64,000 nucleotides of DNA from Cercis canadensis (GCA_003255065.1 QAOA01001143.1:84358-148357), one strand, 5' to 3'. Numbered from the stretch's first letter, positions 34,519 to 64,000 are shown. Translations and numbers: made by a program. Notes: generated by a model not told the origin, from the sequence alone.

Positions 34519-36012
34519 ATGGGTTACCTGTCTTGTAGAGCTGAATCTGCAGTCTCCACCTCCAATTCTTTGTCCTCATCTTCTTCCAATTTCACCCACA
34601 TACCAGAAAAGGGAAAACCCATCAAGATCCAACAATTTGATTACAGTGACCTTGAAGCTGCCACTAATGGCTTCTCCGACCGAAAGCTTCTAGGCAAAGG
34701 CAGCCATGGCTATGTCTACAAAGCCGTTCTTCGTGGCCGTCCTGTTGCTGTTAAGAGACCCTCTAGAGCTCAGGGTCTTGTTCTTCGATCCAGTTCTTCA
34801 TCTTCCTCTGCACCTGAAATTACCAGCGAGGTTGACAACGAGATCGATATCTTATCCAAAATTCAGAGTCCGAGATTGGTCAATTTGGTGGGTTTTACGA
34901 ATGATTCAAAGGACAGGCTTTTGGTGGTGGAATTTATGAGCAATGGTACCCTTTATGATGTTCTTCATTCCACTACAAGGCCACCCAATTGGGGTCGAAG
35001 AATTCGATTGGCCTTGCAAACTGCAAAAGCCATTGATACCCTCCATTCCTCAACCCCACCTGTGATTCATAGAGATATAAAATCTGCAAATGTTCTAATT
35101 GACAGGAACTTCAATGCCAGATTAGGGGATTTTGGGTTAGCTCTGCGAGGTCATGTTGATGACTACAGACTCAGGTCCACTCCTCCTGCGGGCACTATGG
35201 GGTATCTTGATCCTTGCTATGTGACCCCAGATAATTTGAGCACAAAAACTGATGTTTTTAGTTTTGGGATTTTGTTCTTAGAGATTATCAGTGGGAGAAA
35301 GGCAATTGATATTACATATTCACCACCATCTATTGTGGATTGGGCTATCCCTCTCATAAAGAAAGGGAAGCTTTTGGCTGTTTATGATCCCAGAATTTCA
35401 CCTCCAAAGGATCCCATTGTGAGGAAGCAATTGGCAGTGATTGCTGCAAAATGTGTGAGGTCTTGCAGGGAGAGAAGGCCTTCAATGAAGGAGATTGTTG
35501 CTTGGCTTACTGGGTTGTGTAAGTTGGTGCCTCTTCATTCTTGGAATGGTTTTAATAATCCTTGCTTGATGGTTGAGACTGTGGGGCGCCCTGTTGAAGC
35601 AAGAAATGCCCAATTGAGTTCAAGACAAGGAGTAGTAGAAGGGGGAAATTTTGATGCCTTGGATGGTAGATTGTCTAAGTCTTCAATAAGGTATTCTAGG
35701 AGAGTGTATTCTGATTTGGGGTTCAGCAGCAACTTGATGGACCTTATGGCCACTACTGAGGAGCCTGAATTTTTAGGAGATGGTGATGGTGTTGAACATA
35801 GTTCTAAATCAGCTAGTCAAGTTTCTAGCTTTAGGTTTGGTAGTGGAAGATATTTTGCAAAAGGAAGAAATCTTTACCGGGCATGTGGTACTGAGAAAGA
35901 TGCATTTGGATTGAGTAAAGGTCAAATTGTTGGAGAGAGCTCAAGTGTATGTTCAAAACAGGATGTGATATCTGGTTCAAATTTGAATTCTCAGGTAACT
36001 GAAGTTGTCTAG
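34519..36012 (+). CDS. Receptor-like cytoplasmic kinase (At3g51990-like)
   Basis: An intronless 497-aa Ser/Thr kinase. The ATG at 34519 is preferred over the one at 34489 because MGYLSC opens the Arabidopsis family and fits N-myristoylation at Gly2 with palmitoylation at Cys6, placing it at the plasma membrane without a transmembrane segment. The kinase domain spans about 53-335: glycine loop GKGSHGYV 59-66, VAVK Lys79, catalytic HRDIKSAN (Asp186), DFG 204-206 and activation segment GTMGYLDP. All catalytic residues are present, so it should be active. The C-terminal 160 residues are Ser-rich and unrecognised. Poly-Ser runs lie in the N-terminal tail and between the VAVK Lys and the C-helix. 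Closest in kind to CRINKLY4-related kinases lacking the receptor part. Its pathway is not known from sequence. Confidence 0.92.
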   Translation: MGYLSCRAESAVSTSNSLSSSSSNFTHIPEKGKPIKIQQFDYSDLEAATNGFSDRKLLGKGSHGYVYKAVLRGRPVAVKRPSRAQGLVLRSSSSSSSAPEITSEVDNEIDILSKIQSPRLVNLVGFTNDSKDRLLVVEFMSNGTLYDVLHSTTRPPNWGRRIRLALQTAKAIDTLHSSTPPVIHRDIKSANVLIDRNFNARLGDFGLALRGHVDDYRLRSTPPAGTMGYLDPCYVTPDNLSTKTDVFSFGILFLEIISGRKAIDITYSPPSIVDWAIPLIKKGKLLAVYDPRISPPKDPIVRKQLAVIAAKCVRSCRERRPSMKEIVAWLTGLCKLVPLHSWNGFNNPCLMVETVGRPVEARNAQLSSRQGVVEGGNFDALDGRLSKSSIRYSRRVYSDLGFSSNLMDLMATTEEPEFLGDGDGVEHSSKSASQVSSFRFGSGRYFAKGRNLYRACGTEKDAFGLSKGQIVGESSSVCSKQDVISGSNLNSQVTEVV

Positions 36013-37390
36013 CTAATTGCAGAAAGATTTGGTTGGAGTGATGCTCAGGCTTGTAACCTTTCCTTGCTTGCAAATTTCACTGATGTAAATTTTTTTGGTA
36101 GCTCATTGTTTGTCGATTTCAGAATGAGCTCTTCATCTGTTTATGTAGTATGTATTTGGATTGAAGGGCACATTGCTGATGTCCCCTTGAAGCTTCTCAA
36201 TAAATTTTGCTAAAGGTTTTGTTTTTCCCTTTTTTGTCAAAAAAACAAAGAAAAGCTAATGTATGATTCAGGGACATGTGCTGCTATAGTACATACATTA
36301 AGCTGCTGCAGAAGAATTGTAAAGACTTATCCATTGCTTGTTATTGAACCAATTGTTTGTAGTTCAAATAAAATTTCAATACAAGCAATTTTGTGCCTTT
36401 TCGTTTATGGCAGTTTCATCCTTATCCTTTTCTCAAGTTATATTTTGAAAGAAATGCATGTTGTTCAATGTTTAGTTATCTTCTTATCTTCTATCTTCTT
36501 CCATCTATGGTCAGTAACCAAAATCTCAGTCTAAAGCAATAAAAAATCTCGAGTTGGAGCATGGATAATGTTCCACTATGATCTTAAATCTGAGTCACCC
36601 ACTAAATTGAAAAAGAACCTATAGCATTAATTTACCCAATTTGTCAAAGTTCATGCACAGATTTTGCCTTCGACTTCATGATATTTCTCTGCTATTGCTG
36701 TTGACAATTTGTTTTCATTTTTAAAGCAATTGTGTCCCCATTGACATTAAACTAGCATTCTCTTTCATACAAAGCAATATGATTTTCAGGGATAAAGTTC
36801 ACTTTTAGAAAAATGTAACCTAGATCCAATTAGCCATATGATGATAAAGTATGAGAAAACAAACAGATAATGACAAGAGATTAAGGGCACCATTTCCATA
36901 TTAGTGGTTTCTAATGGCCCCCGCTAACCTATTAGCAAAGTTTCGATTCGTCATGTTGTGGCCAAGAGTTGAATAATTTGCATTATGACCAAATTGCAAC
37001 TGCTTAGGTAAGAGAGACAGCTATGTACCAGAATGGAGGAATTTTTTATTCTTGAAGTTTCCGGGTTCTGTGCTTGGTCGCAAAATAGTTAAATGTCTGT
37101 TCCTCTGTTTCGACTTCACGTGTAACTTTTGGTAGACGAACAAAGTTATGCTCCTCACAGAAATTGAAGTTTCTCCTAAGAAATGCTGCACACTGTTAAC
37201 TATTTGGAATTACATGAGATTAGGCACCAATTGCAAGCCTATGTGATTAAGGGTTTTATGTTATCTATGCTCAGCAACAGTTAAAAGTTGTGTTTAGATT
37301 GGCATTGTGGGGGATTTTCTCTTCCTTACTAGAAAAGAATGACAGTGTTAAATTGAAAAGATCTTTTTTCAAAGAAACTCAAGAAAATTC

Positions 37391-38190
37391 CCGTCTTTGC
37401 TATATATCAATGTGATAAAAGAGAAATTACGCCAACGAGGGTTAATTCAATTGATAAGGATTGAATTATTTGGCTTGTAAAACTTATATTCGAATTTTAC
37501 TGCGAACAATCCCTTTTTGATAAGCAAACTGTAAGTATCACTGTAAGCCCCGTAGCATGCCCTCCCCTTGGAATAGAGTAGCCTGCGATAGATTTGTGAG
37601 AATTACATCGGCACTATTACTGTAAATTCATTTACTTTCGCCCATTTCACCTAAATGCATCTCAGCTATTCGACTTTGTAAGCTCTCATTCTAGTGTTCA
37701 TCTGGCATTCACTCACCACATAAAGATTTGAACTTAAAATCTCTAATACAATTACTTAAATTTTTATTACTAGATCACACTCGTCTATTATTCTTNCCGT
37801 CTTTGCAATATATCAATGTGATAAAAGAGAAATTACGCCAACGAGAGTTAATTCAATTGATAAGGATTGAATTATTTGGCTTGTAAAACTTATGTTCGAA
37901 TTTCACTGCGAACAATCCCTCTTTGATAGGAAAACTGTAAGCCCGGTAGCATGCCCTCCCCTTTGAATAGAGTAGCCTGCGATAGATTTGTGAGAATTAC
38001 ATCGGCACTATTACTGTAAATTCATTTACTTTCGCCCATTTCACCTAAATGCATCTCAGCTATTCGACTTTGTAAGCTCTCATTCTAGTGTTCATCTGGC
38101 ATTCACTCACCACATAAAGATTTGAACTTAAAATCTCTAATACAATTACTTAAATTTTTATTACTAGATCACATTCGTCTATTATTCTTT
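37391..38190. repeat. Duplicated about 400-bp SINE-like segment flanking N at 37796
   Basis: 37391-37795 and 37797-38190 are near-identical, starting cgtctttgc-atatatcaat and ending cgtctattattctt. Each contains a tRNA-like stretch (gttaattcaattgataagg with, some 30 bp on, ttcgaattt), resembling Pol III A and B boxes of a SINE. Because the second copy begins right at the N and the first ends there, this looks like two overlapping contig ends or haplotypes left unmerged. Confidence 0.8.
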
Positions 38191-39434
38191 CATGAATCTC
38201 ACTTCATGACTTCACCTATTTGTAATAAAATTTAAATATGATATCTTTATAGTAAAGTATCACGTGCTCAACTATTAAAATTTCTCCTCAAAATAGTATC
38301 AACGAGAATTATTCTGGCATATCTAAATTGGTACATCTCTTGAAATAGAAGTTCATAGAGACCTTTCTGCTATTGTTATCCCTTTCTTTTTGGCACAATT
38401 ATAGGGTCTTAGCACCTGGGACACAGCTAATAAAGTTTTAGGTGTTTACTTTAATACTTTAAACAAAAAAATCTGTAACACTTCTTTTTATTAATTAGTC
38501 CTTGCTGTTAGGTATTGAACTACTGGTGGTTGGAGAAAAATCAGACTAATTTATGCCTTTTAAAATGCCTAATTTGGCCTATAGGCTATAGTTGGCCATA
38601 TGGTTGTTGCTGTTTTTTTTTTTTTTTTTTTTTTNTTGTATAATACTTTGGTGATAATTCTAAATTTTGAATACATAACGCATAAATCTCGAGGATAATC
38701 TCAGTACTATTCGACCACATGCCATTTAATATAGCTAGCCATATAATTGTATTAGAATGGCATGAACCATTTTGTTAAGTTGTAGATGTGACATAAGAGA
38801 CGCCAACATCAGGGAAGTTGGCAACCATAGTTTGATTTTCATTTTGGACAACAATCTCTGAATATAAAATTCTTGTTTTGTTTTTCAATTGATGTCCTGT
38901 GTTAGTTTATATGCATCATTGCAATCCTCAATCAGAACTTTTCATCATGAATCTTAACAGTCACTCAATATATTACTTCAAAATAGCTATCAGGATTTCT
39001 ATAATTAGCAACTTGATTATCTGAAAGATAGTATAGTTAAGATGACAACATCAATATTCAGAATTTATTTTCTTTTTCTGTCAGGAAAAAAAATTAAAAA
39101 AAAATTCTCTTTTATTATTTTAGTGATGATTTCTCAGCTGTACTTTAACACCCAAAACCTGTCCCCTAAGAAAGGAAAGAAGAAAAATCTTAAGAAATAA
39201 GAAATCTACAATATTTTTTTTTCTTTGACCATTAAAAATGTACAATCAATCGTTACAAACCAAAAAAAAAAAAAAAAATTTACAATCAATTGAATAAAAA
39301 TAGCTGACATCTTAAACTGGAAGTCACCCACTTATGACATAATTTTTAATTGACATTTGGGGTTTTAACTTAAAGGAGAAAACATAAATATTCATCAGTC
39401 CTAAAGAAGCATACCCCTCCTCCCAAAATATAAA

Positions 39435-39659
39435 GAGTGCAACCCCTTTTTGGTCCCTGAAAAATTCAACAATTGACAAGTTAATCCCTAAAAAATGTTC
39501 GCTGACAATTTCGTCCCTAAATTATAGTTCCGTACAACAAATTAGTCCTCGAATTATGTTCGCTGACAATTTTGTCATCGAATTATGGTTTCATACAACA
39601 AATTAGTCCTCAACTTGTCAATCGCTGAATTTTTCAAGGACTAAAAAAAGGTTTCACTC
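39435..39659. mobile_element. 225-bp MITE with internal tandem repeat
   Basis: The ends gagtgcaacccctttttggt and the reverse complement gagtgaaacctttttttagt match and continue through ccctgaaaaattca/ccttgaaaaattca. Inside, a segment of about 60 bp (gttcgctgacaattt to acaacaaattagtcct) occurs twice in tandem. Noncoding. The target duplication is ambiguous (TAAA-rich flanks). Confidence 0.7.
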
Positions 39660-40084
39660 TAAATAAAAATTCAGTAAAAAAGGAAGATGCTTATTTGTTT
39701 AATTATGACTAAAACTAAAACAATATTAAGGTTTAAAAGCTATCTGAAAATCTCATTTAAAATTTAATAAATAACTAGATCAAACAATTAGTTTCTAATA
39801 TGTGTGTTGTTAACAGAATGTCTAATAACCCTAGGCCATAAAAACTTCTTCTTTTGTCTCTTTGGCCAACAGTAATACCTCATGTCATGTTAAAACAGAG
39901 ATTGGATTGGATGGGGAATGGGGTTACTGCTATATATGTTCCTTCATATGATAGCATTGGGGTGGACCAAACTTTCTATACCTACTTTTTGGTGAAATGT
40001 TTTTCATATGCTTTTACCTCCACTGATAGAGGCCCCCTTTAGAAACCATTAAGCATGATGGGATGCGCTTTCTTCTTTTCTTCT

Positions 40085-40178
40085 CATTACAAGAAAATCG
40101 TCATTTTTTTTTTTTATAGAAAATTCTGTGAAAAAAAGTAAATTTTGCAAAAAAAAAAATAGCTATTTTCTTGTAGTG
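40085..40178. mobile_element. 94-bp CACTA (En/Spm-like) miniature element
   Basis: The right end, read inverted, is CACTACAAGAAAATAGC, the classic plant CACTA terminus; the left end reads CATTACAAGAAAATCG. A 3-bp duplication TCT lies on both sides (40082-40084 and 40179-40181), as this superfamily makes. Between the ends is only a short A/T-rich stretch, so it is a nonautonomous miniature. Confidence 0.85.
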
Positions 40179-40359
40179 TCTTATTTGTTTTCTCGATCTT
40201 CTTTTCTAAAAGAAAGTCTACTAATTACACATTATAATGACATGCATTAATCTAAACTATTGATTAAACTTTAGTAGAGAAATGACATAAAGTTTCAATA
40301 TGGCATAGTTAGACTAACTAATTATATTATTAAATATTTAAGTATAAAGTGAAACAAAA

Positions 40360-40480
40360 TAATGTGTAGCAAGCCACTCAGGTAATGGTCATGGGACTCT
40401 ACCAAAGGAGAGGTCCTGAGTTTGATTTCCACCTTGGTTTGTGTGAGTTTTCCCTTTCCCTTATCCTCAGCAGCAAAAAA
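40360..40480 (+). repeat. SINE-like tRNA-derived patch
   Basis: The run aagccactcaggtaatgg followed about 40 bp later by gagtttgatttccacc resembles diverged A and B boxes of tRNA-derived SINEs (GGTTCGATTCC). No cloverleaf folds cleanly, so it is not a tRNA gene. Confidence 0.35.
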
Positions 40481-40610
40481 TAATAGTAACAATGAGTAAC
40501 TAGCAAAATTCTTATTCCCCAGTTTATGGATTGTAGCTTTCAAGCCCTTGAGAGATTTTTATTTAAGTCGTGTTTCGATGCAGGATACATGTTAAACAAC
40601 TCATTTAAAC

Positions 40611-41021
40611 GTGAGTTACACTCATATCAATCCCATGAAAAATTGTTCTCTCTCCACTTCTCAAACCCTCAATTGTTCACTACAAACTAAGTTTTTGTTA
40701 GGCTTTTGTTTTGGGTTATTTCTATTAGGTTTTTGTGTGAGTTTAAGGGGATTATCCTTACAAGTTCAAAGGGCCTTGACTATGAAAGAATTAAAAGCTA
40801 GTCAAGAAACAGATTTAACTACCCCAGATTATGCTCTTAGATTACCAGTTAACGTGTTTCTGAGAAACAAAGTCCCCTTCAAACAAGTTATGGATGCACC
40901 AGTCAAATATTTTGGAGAGGAAAAAAACATAAACACTTTTCAAAGCACATGCAAACAAGTGCCCTATATGGGAATGGGAATGTCAGGGTCTACTCTAAAA
41001 CTTGAGTTGATCTATCTGTAA
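40611..41021 (+). CDS. Unrecognised 136-aa ORF with hydrophobic N-terminal segment
   Basis: Reading from a second Met (KNCSLSTSQ...) it has a hydrophobic segment (FLLGFCFGLFLLGFCVSL) like a signal anchor, then a polar region. Another frame nearby (41167-41403) encodes a Cys-rich stretch. I recognise neither. They might be parts of one decayed or intron-split gene, or chance ORFs. Codon usage is not obviously coding. Confidence 0.25.
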   Translation: MSYTHINPMKNCSLSTSQTLNCSLQTKFLLGFCFGLFLLGFCVSLRGLSLQVQRALTMKELKASQETDLTTPDYALRLPVNVFLRNKVPFKQVMDAPVKYFGEEKNINTFQSTCKQVPYMGMGMSGSTLKLELIYL

Positions 41022-42770
41022 GGTCCATTTCAATGGAATCAAAAGCAGATTTTCACATTCCATAATTCAACGTTTGTTACCCAAGAAAAGGACTACACAG
41101 ACACCAAGTTAACCCTACTTTGTCAGAGGCATTGCTGTATCCAAAATCCCTTTTAGTACAGACAAAATGGTATCCAATATCAAAGACAAATTGGAAGAGC
41201 TAGGGTGTCCAAAGTGTTGTTTCGTACTCAAAAAACTAGAAGAGATAAAGTGTCTTTTACCGTTTAACTGTTTGCAGCAACTGAGAAAATCTATATTCCT
41301 TTCCATAGATCTAGGCTTTACAGCTCAAACACTTCCTTGCTGCATCTATGAATATCCTTTTGAAATTGTGAAGCTTCATGCATGTGCTACAGTTGTCTTT
41401 TAACAATTAAGATGGGAAATAGACATCATAAATGTTTGACTCAAGGTCACTTTCGATTAAATTTTCTCGAGAGGAGAGTCTTCCTTGCTGCAAGTTAGAA
41501 AATTTACATAAAAAAAACAGATTAAATTAACAAAAACAAATTGATCCTTAAAATGGTGCCTAGCTCTCAATTTAGTTTATGACAAAAAATTTACATGACT
41601 TGGGTTTCTCGTAGATCCTCCTTAATCTGGCTAATGAAATCTTAATAACAAGAATTAAGAGCTTAAGTGATAAAAAAATTTTTGATTAAACTGAAAATGA
41701 GAATATCTTTCGAAGATAAATTTATTGATTTAATTTTTTTAATTAATTAGCACTATTAAAAAAAAAAATTGGAGCAATTTAGGTCCTTTTTGAAAAACTT
41801 CTAAATAAAGAAAACTCACTTTTTTATATAGGGAAAAGGATCATCATGGAATGGAAAAGCTTGGTTCTAAATGTCAAAAGGCTCAAATTCCATCAAGAGC
41901 CACTTCTTTTCTGTCTGTACCTGAATGACTTCTTTAGAAGGATTGAATCACCTTTATAGGATCTTCCAATGAGAAATCCATATGCCAGTCTAGAGATTTG
42001 CACCCAACGTCTCATTAGTTGAACAAATTCCAGCTCTAAGAACAAAACGGGAAATTACATTATTAGAAAAGTTCAAACTTAAATTTTTGAATATTGTCGC
42101 ATCCATTGGCATCTCTACAATCAAGTCCCTCTCCAAGAACTGTTATGGGTCCATTCTGATACCTGCCTTTTAATTAAGGGCATCTTTCAAAATTCAAAGT
42201 TTACCATTAGAGTGTCTCCTCAACAACATTGAATTCAAACATTTACTTTACTGATAAAAATTAAAAAATTTAACATGAAAAATATTCTAGTGATATTTGT
42301 GAATATGATTAATATACGATAGAAAGGAATTCAAATAACAAATTGACTGTCAATATTCAATGCAAAAGAACCATCATGGATACGACTTTTTTTTTGTGGG
42401 GGGCGGCGGCAAAATGACAATACTTTTCTCTATTTTAGTTTTCTTACTATTTAATATTTATATATGTAAGAATAAGATTGATTGAAAAAAACAATTCAAT
42501 AAGAAAGAAAAAATTTGGAAATTACAATCTTATGTGCACCAGTATAGTATTTATTTCTTAAGTAAAGAATAAAAAAATTCTGCTTAAAACTATATATTTA
42601 TTACACCGTGTAAATTGCATAATCTTGCTTTGCTTTAAATTGTGTAGTTTTGCCTTAAGCAAAATCATTTCATTACATTATCTGATCACCAATATCCCAA
42701 ATGGTTTTACTTTCAAGTTGGCTATTGAATGTATACTTTCAATAAAAAAAAAAAAATTATGCCCTTATAT

Positions 42771-42808
42771 ATATGATATAAATTTATCAAGGAGCATTGA
42801 TTTGAAAG

Positions 42809-42840
<32 letters not shown>

Positions 42841-43014
42841 CTCTCTCTCTCTCAAAATGCCAAGATATAAGTTTGTTAATTCCCAGCTTTTCCTAGTGCT
42901 AATGTGAGAGATGTTGTGTGGGAAAACTATAAATTCTTGTTAACAAACTTATATCCTGGCATTCTGTTATATATATCTTTCAAACAAATGCTCCTTGATA
43001 AATTTATATCATAT
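42771..43014. repeat. Long foldback (hairpin) with AT/CT expansion in one arm
   Basis: The left arm (42771-42879) and right arm (42940-43014) are inverted copies: atgatataaatttatcaagg and gatataagtttgttaa recur reversed with very few mismatches. The left arm is longer because of (TA)n and (TC)n runs. The loop is about 60 nt. It could be a young foldback element or a hairpin-RNA source. There is no coding capacity. Confidence 0.8.
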
Positions 43015-46000
43015 AGTTTTATGAATGAGGGAATAATTTTTTTTTATTGATGATAAATAATTCAAATAATTTTTTTTTACATGACACCCACAATTTAATA
43101 ATTATGGAAAACTTATTTATGCATGGTTAAAAAAATTAAATCATTTTTTTTTTTTGGTTTTAACAGTAAGGGTATCTTTGGATCAACTTTCGTACACCCA
43201 GACTAAGTCCCTCCTCGAGCAATCTTAAAAGTGCATCCCCTCACATTGACCTCCTGAGATATTCAGAAAATTTTTTTCTGAAGTGTTGGCTCCATAATTT
43301 GAACATTAGTTAATTTGGGTAAACTTATTGCTAACCTTATCAAAACCTTTGAGTTATTAAATCCTAAAAAGTGTGATACCTTTTCCTTTAGGAATAGCTA
43401 TATTTGATAGTTCTATTAATCTTATCCATGAACTTCACCGAAATCAGTCTATGCAAAAAATGTGACACCTCTATATGCTAATTTGTAACAATAACAAGTA
43501 AAGAAAGTGACAACGACGAGTACTGATATTTCCACATCCTTCGTGAGCCAATTCTTTTGAGAAAATATTGGCCTAAATAGCACTAATTGAAATTCAATAG
43601 CAAACGAGAGAAAAAATATCATCGTAATCTTAAAATCATTTAGTATTTCATATACCCATAGTGCACAATGAAGTAATTGGATAAGTGGTTTAAATTTAAT
43701 AATTTTATTTCCAACAAACTAAAAATATATAATTAATATTCTTATATTAATTATACATTTCTTTAGATTTTAAAATATTTTATATAAAATTAAAATAATG
43801 ATTAATTACAAACAGAGCTTATAATTTTTTTTTGGCTTCGATATAATTTAGTTACTTAATTGTATCATTTTCTACAAAATTAATAATAGAAACTCTATGT
43901 CTTATAGACTAGATTACCATTTATATATTGCTTTTTTGAAGTATTTATTGAAAATATATAATATAGTAAGCCACTTCTGTGTATCATTAAAAATACATAC
44001 TTATTACCTTTAACCATTAATCAAGTAACTATTTCTTTTGATATGTTAAAAGAAATTAAACAACATTTACAAAAAAATTATTTTTTAATTGTTAAATCCA
44101 TGGGTATGACTCCCTCATTTGTAAATAATAGAAAACGAGAGACTTGAAATTAATGATATTTTTTATAAATTATTTTAATTTCCATCTAAATATAACTTCG
44201 TTGTAATTCGAGGGACATGAAGTTGGAAATACCCTTTTCTGGTTTCTATTTTGTTTAAGTATTGCTCGTGATGCCAAGTGCTACTTGACATTTGAAGAAT
44301 TTTCTGGTGCTGCTGAGTACCAGTCATCAAACCCTTGAAGCTATAGTGGATAGGCAACTATAACCACTAGGCTCAAGGGAAAACTTGTGACATTTGAAGA
44401 ATTTAAATAACTGGTTTTGGTTAACATTTCATCATCTCCATATGTAGAGAGCTTGCTGAAAATGTTTATGTTGACGTAACAGCTTCATATTAAACTTGTC
44501 CATAGAGGTTCTGTTTTTTAAATTAATAACAAATATATAATACATGATTGGCTAGTTCACATTTATTTTGTTGCAACATGAAATTATATCATTGAATAAT
44601 CTCTTGTTTTCTGTTCATGCATTACTTTGTGGCAATTGTATTTATAAAAAAAAATCAATTTCAAACAAATTCTAGTAAAATTATTATACAAACTATTTTA
44701 GTTGTTTAAAATATTGAGACATTGGAAGAAATCAAATCACTAGTAATATTTAGATAAAGAATGTAATGTGATAAATAAGGAGAGAATCGATCAAATGATA
44801 CCTAAAAGCATGATTTTATATTTTCTTGCTTTGTCTACTCAAAAACACTCAAAATGATCATTGCTTCAATTGTGCAAGAATATTGAAAGACAAAGCTATG
44901 AGACAAACATTTTTCTTGTTTGGAGGCAACGATTATTGATCTTCATCAAGATAGTACTATTATATGCTCTTGAAAATCATGGGTTTAATGAAATCGTTAC
45001 TATGCTTAATACTTAATAATTTCTAACTATTTTATAGATAGTAAACAGAGAGAAAGTCAAGATATAGTTCAACATCTAGAACGGTGGACTTATGATCCGA
45101 GTATTGGTTATTAAAATACTAGGTTGCTAAGCTACTCTTTAGTAAAAGTAGTGGTAAATCAACCACACTTCTAATTTGGAGTATTTAAGTGGGACTTACA
45201 TCTTAATTTTAAAGTTATTGCAAAGACCTTAAAAAATTGAATTATGTAATATTTATGGAAAGAAAAAAAATATTATATATTTTTGTTTTACTTCCTAACT
45301 TTCAAGAGATGAATTGTTATTTACATTGCTTTTACTTTTTTTTAATTTTTATGAATTCCACTACTTTTGTATGGATCTATTTAATGTTTTTTTTTTTTAA
45401 TTGGTATGGATAGATAGAGAAATGGACATATATGCATGCTAGGGCGCACTCAAGCGTAGGATCTTGAGATTTGTGCTTTTTTTTTTTTGTTTCTTTACAC
45501 ATTATTTTTCATTTTTTCTGTTTTCTTTTTTTTTTTTTAAAAATGTTTGTTACGTTTCTGTTTTGGTAATCCTCCCTTTTCGATTTTTCTTTGATCTGGA
45601 GTTCTTGGTTTAGGCATTTCAAATTTGAACACAACCTTTGTCATCAAAGTAGATAGTTTTCAACCAAAAAATAATAACAATAACTGGTTTTGATAGTTAT
45701 GCTGATAAAATAACCACATCATTTTTCATACATTATCCATATAAAACCATATGCTAAACCGTTAGAGAACCAAAACTATTTTCCAGATTACATGCTAAGT
45801 TAAAAATTGCCAACAGCCCTACATTGATTCATCTGCCTTCACTCACCAAAAGCAAACCAGGTAAATGGGTTAAAATTTAAAAAGCAATTTCTGTTGGGGA
45901 TTTCCCTACAAGTGAGGTCTAAATATAACTAAACGTATTTCTTAGTTTGTGCGTTCAGAGGGTTCAATCAATGGGATACAACAATCTCATTTCTATTTGG

Positions 46001-46584
46001 TCCAAATTATGATTTCCAATGATGATTTGAATACAACCACTGGACCCTCAAACTAGCAAGACCCATATGTGACTTCTAAGGTTCTACTGCAAACAAAAGC
46101 AGCTGCTTTGAACAAATGATAGAAATCTGAGGATTACCCAAAAAAAAAAAAAGATACGAAAAATCTCTTTCAGAAATAGAAATAAACATAATAATCAATG
46201 GTCACTGTTTCAGTTTTAATGGTCATTTATCTGTTTTTGAAAGAAATGTTTTTTATCTTTCTTTTTCCGTAATTCTCCCAAATCTCAACTATGTTGACAC
46301 ACACATCTACTGCATATCCAAACCACCAAATCTGTTCAGTGTATATTTTCATTGAAGATATAGTATTTTTCATATTGAAGATACTTTTTGTGGAAAGTGA
46401 AACCGAGAATGGTTGCTGAGCTTGAGATAAATTGCAAACATCAAGAAGTAATGGTTACATAAATGAGAATTTCTAAAAAACTTCACTCTTGACAGCATAA
46501 CATCTTTAACTTCTGAGCAAATACAAATAATTAAAAACGAAAATTAAAGTAAATGGATACGTAAGTAAAGGGAATTGTACTTTT

Positions 46585-63904
<17,320 letters not shown>

Positions 63905-64000
63905 CTGAGACACATGCCATGATTAAGATGAGGAAAAATAGGTTCTTAGCCAGAAACTACATAAAAAGCATGAAGCAAAAAAAAATCATTCATTGCAAAT

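Larger units (their letters stand above)
36013..46584. other. Large gene-poor interval
   Basis: Ten kilobases without a convincing gene between the kinase and SEC6, both of whose 3' ends face it. It contains repeated sequence around N at 37796, a T-run with N at 38635, two or three short DNA elements, a SINE-like patch, an unrecognised ORF at 40611-41021 and a long foldback. 43100-46580 shows only AT-rich unique-looking sequence. Confidence 0.65.

Noticed and set aside
44330-44380. tRNA-like run with cctagtggttatag
   Set aside because: No matching acceptor stem or T-arm; chance similarity.

Overview
This is a window of nuclear DNA from a flowering plant, almost certainly a core eudicot and possibly a woody rosid. 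It is AT-rich and gene-poor, with intron-split genes. It carries a coiled-coil NB-LRR gene, a plant O-methyltransferase, pheophytinase, a seed-type LEA protein, a receptor-like cytoplasmic kinase, the exocyst subunit SEC6, and plant-type repeats (Ty1/copia, TRIM, CACTA and other small inverted-repeat elements). I cannot name the species from sequence alone.

Layout. 1-14 kb is a tandem resistance-gene block, all on the minus strand: a truncated LRR copy carrying a TRIM insertion, a COMT-like O-methyltransferase, an intergenic stretch packed with MITEs, the start of another LRR copy cut off at a single N (6972), a second copy of the same intergenic stretch with later insertions (including a clean solo LTR), and then one full-length 1256-aa NB-LRR gene (10185-13955). 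14-18 kb is intergenic with one well-delimited MITE. 18-28 kb holds three plus-strand genes: pheophytinase (5 coding exons), an SMP-domain LEA protein (2 exons) and a small GIY-YIG nuclease-like protein (3 exons). A broken wax-synthase-like gene follows at 28.6-29.4 kb on the minus strand. After a repeat-rich spacer comes an intronless kinase (34519-36012) with an N-terminal acylation motif. 36-46.5 kb has no convincing gene but several small elements: a 94-bp CACTA miniature, a 225-bp MITE and a long foldback. 46.6-63.9 kb is SEC6 on the minus strand, 19 visible coding exons with the 5' end beyond the window. A broken copia retrotransposon with 231-bp LTRs sits in one intron.

The genes do not form a pathway; they are ordinary neighbours. 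The only organised unit is the NB-LRR plus O-methyltransferase tandem block, whose copy number is unresolved.

I see no wholly new biological system. The most informative observations are the 6972 joint, which appears to hide about 4.1 kb of a tandem unit, the filled and empty insertion sites that date events inside the duplication, the well-bounded miniature elements, and single-N joints that look like unmerged contig overlaps.
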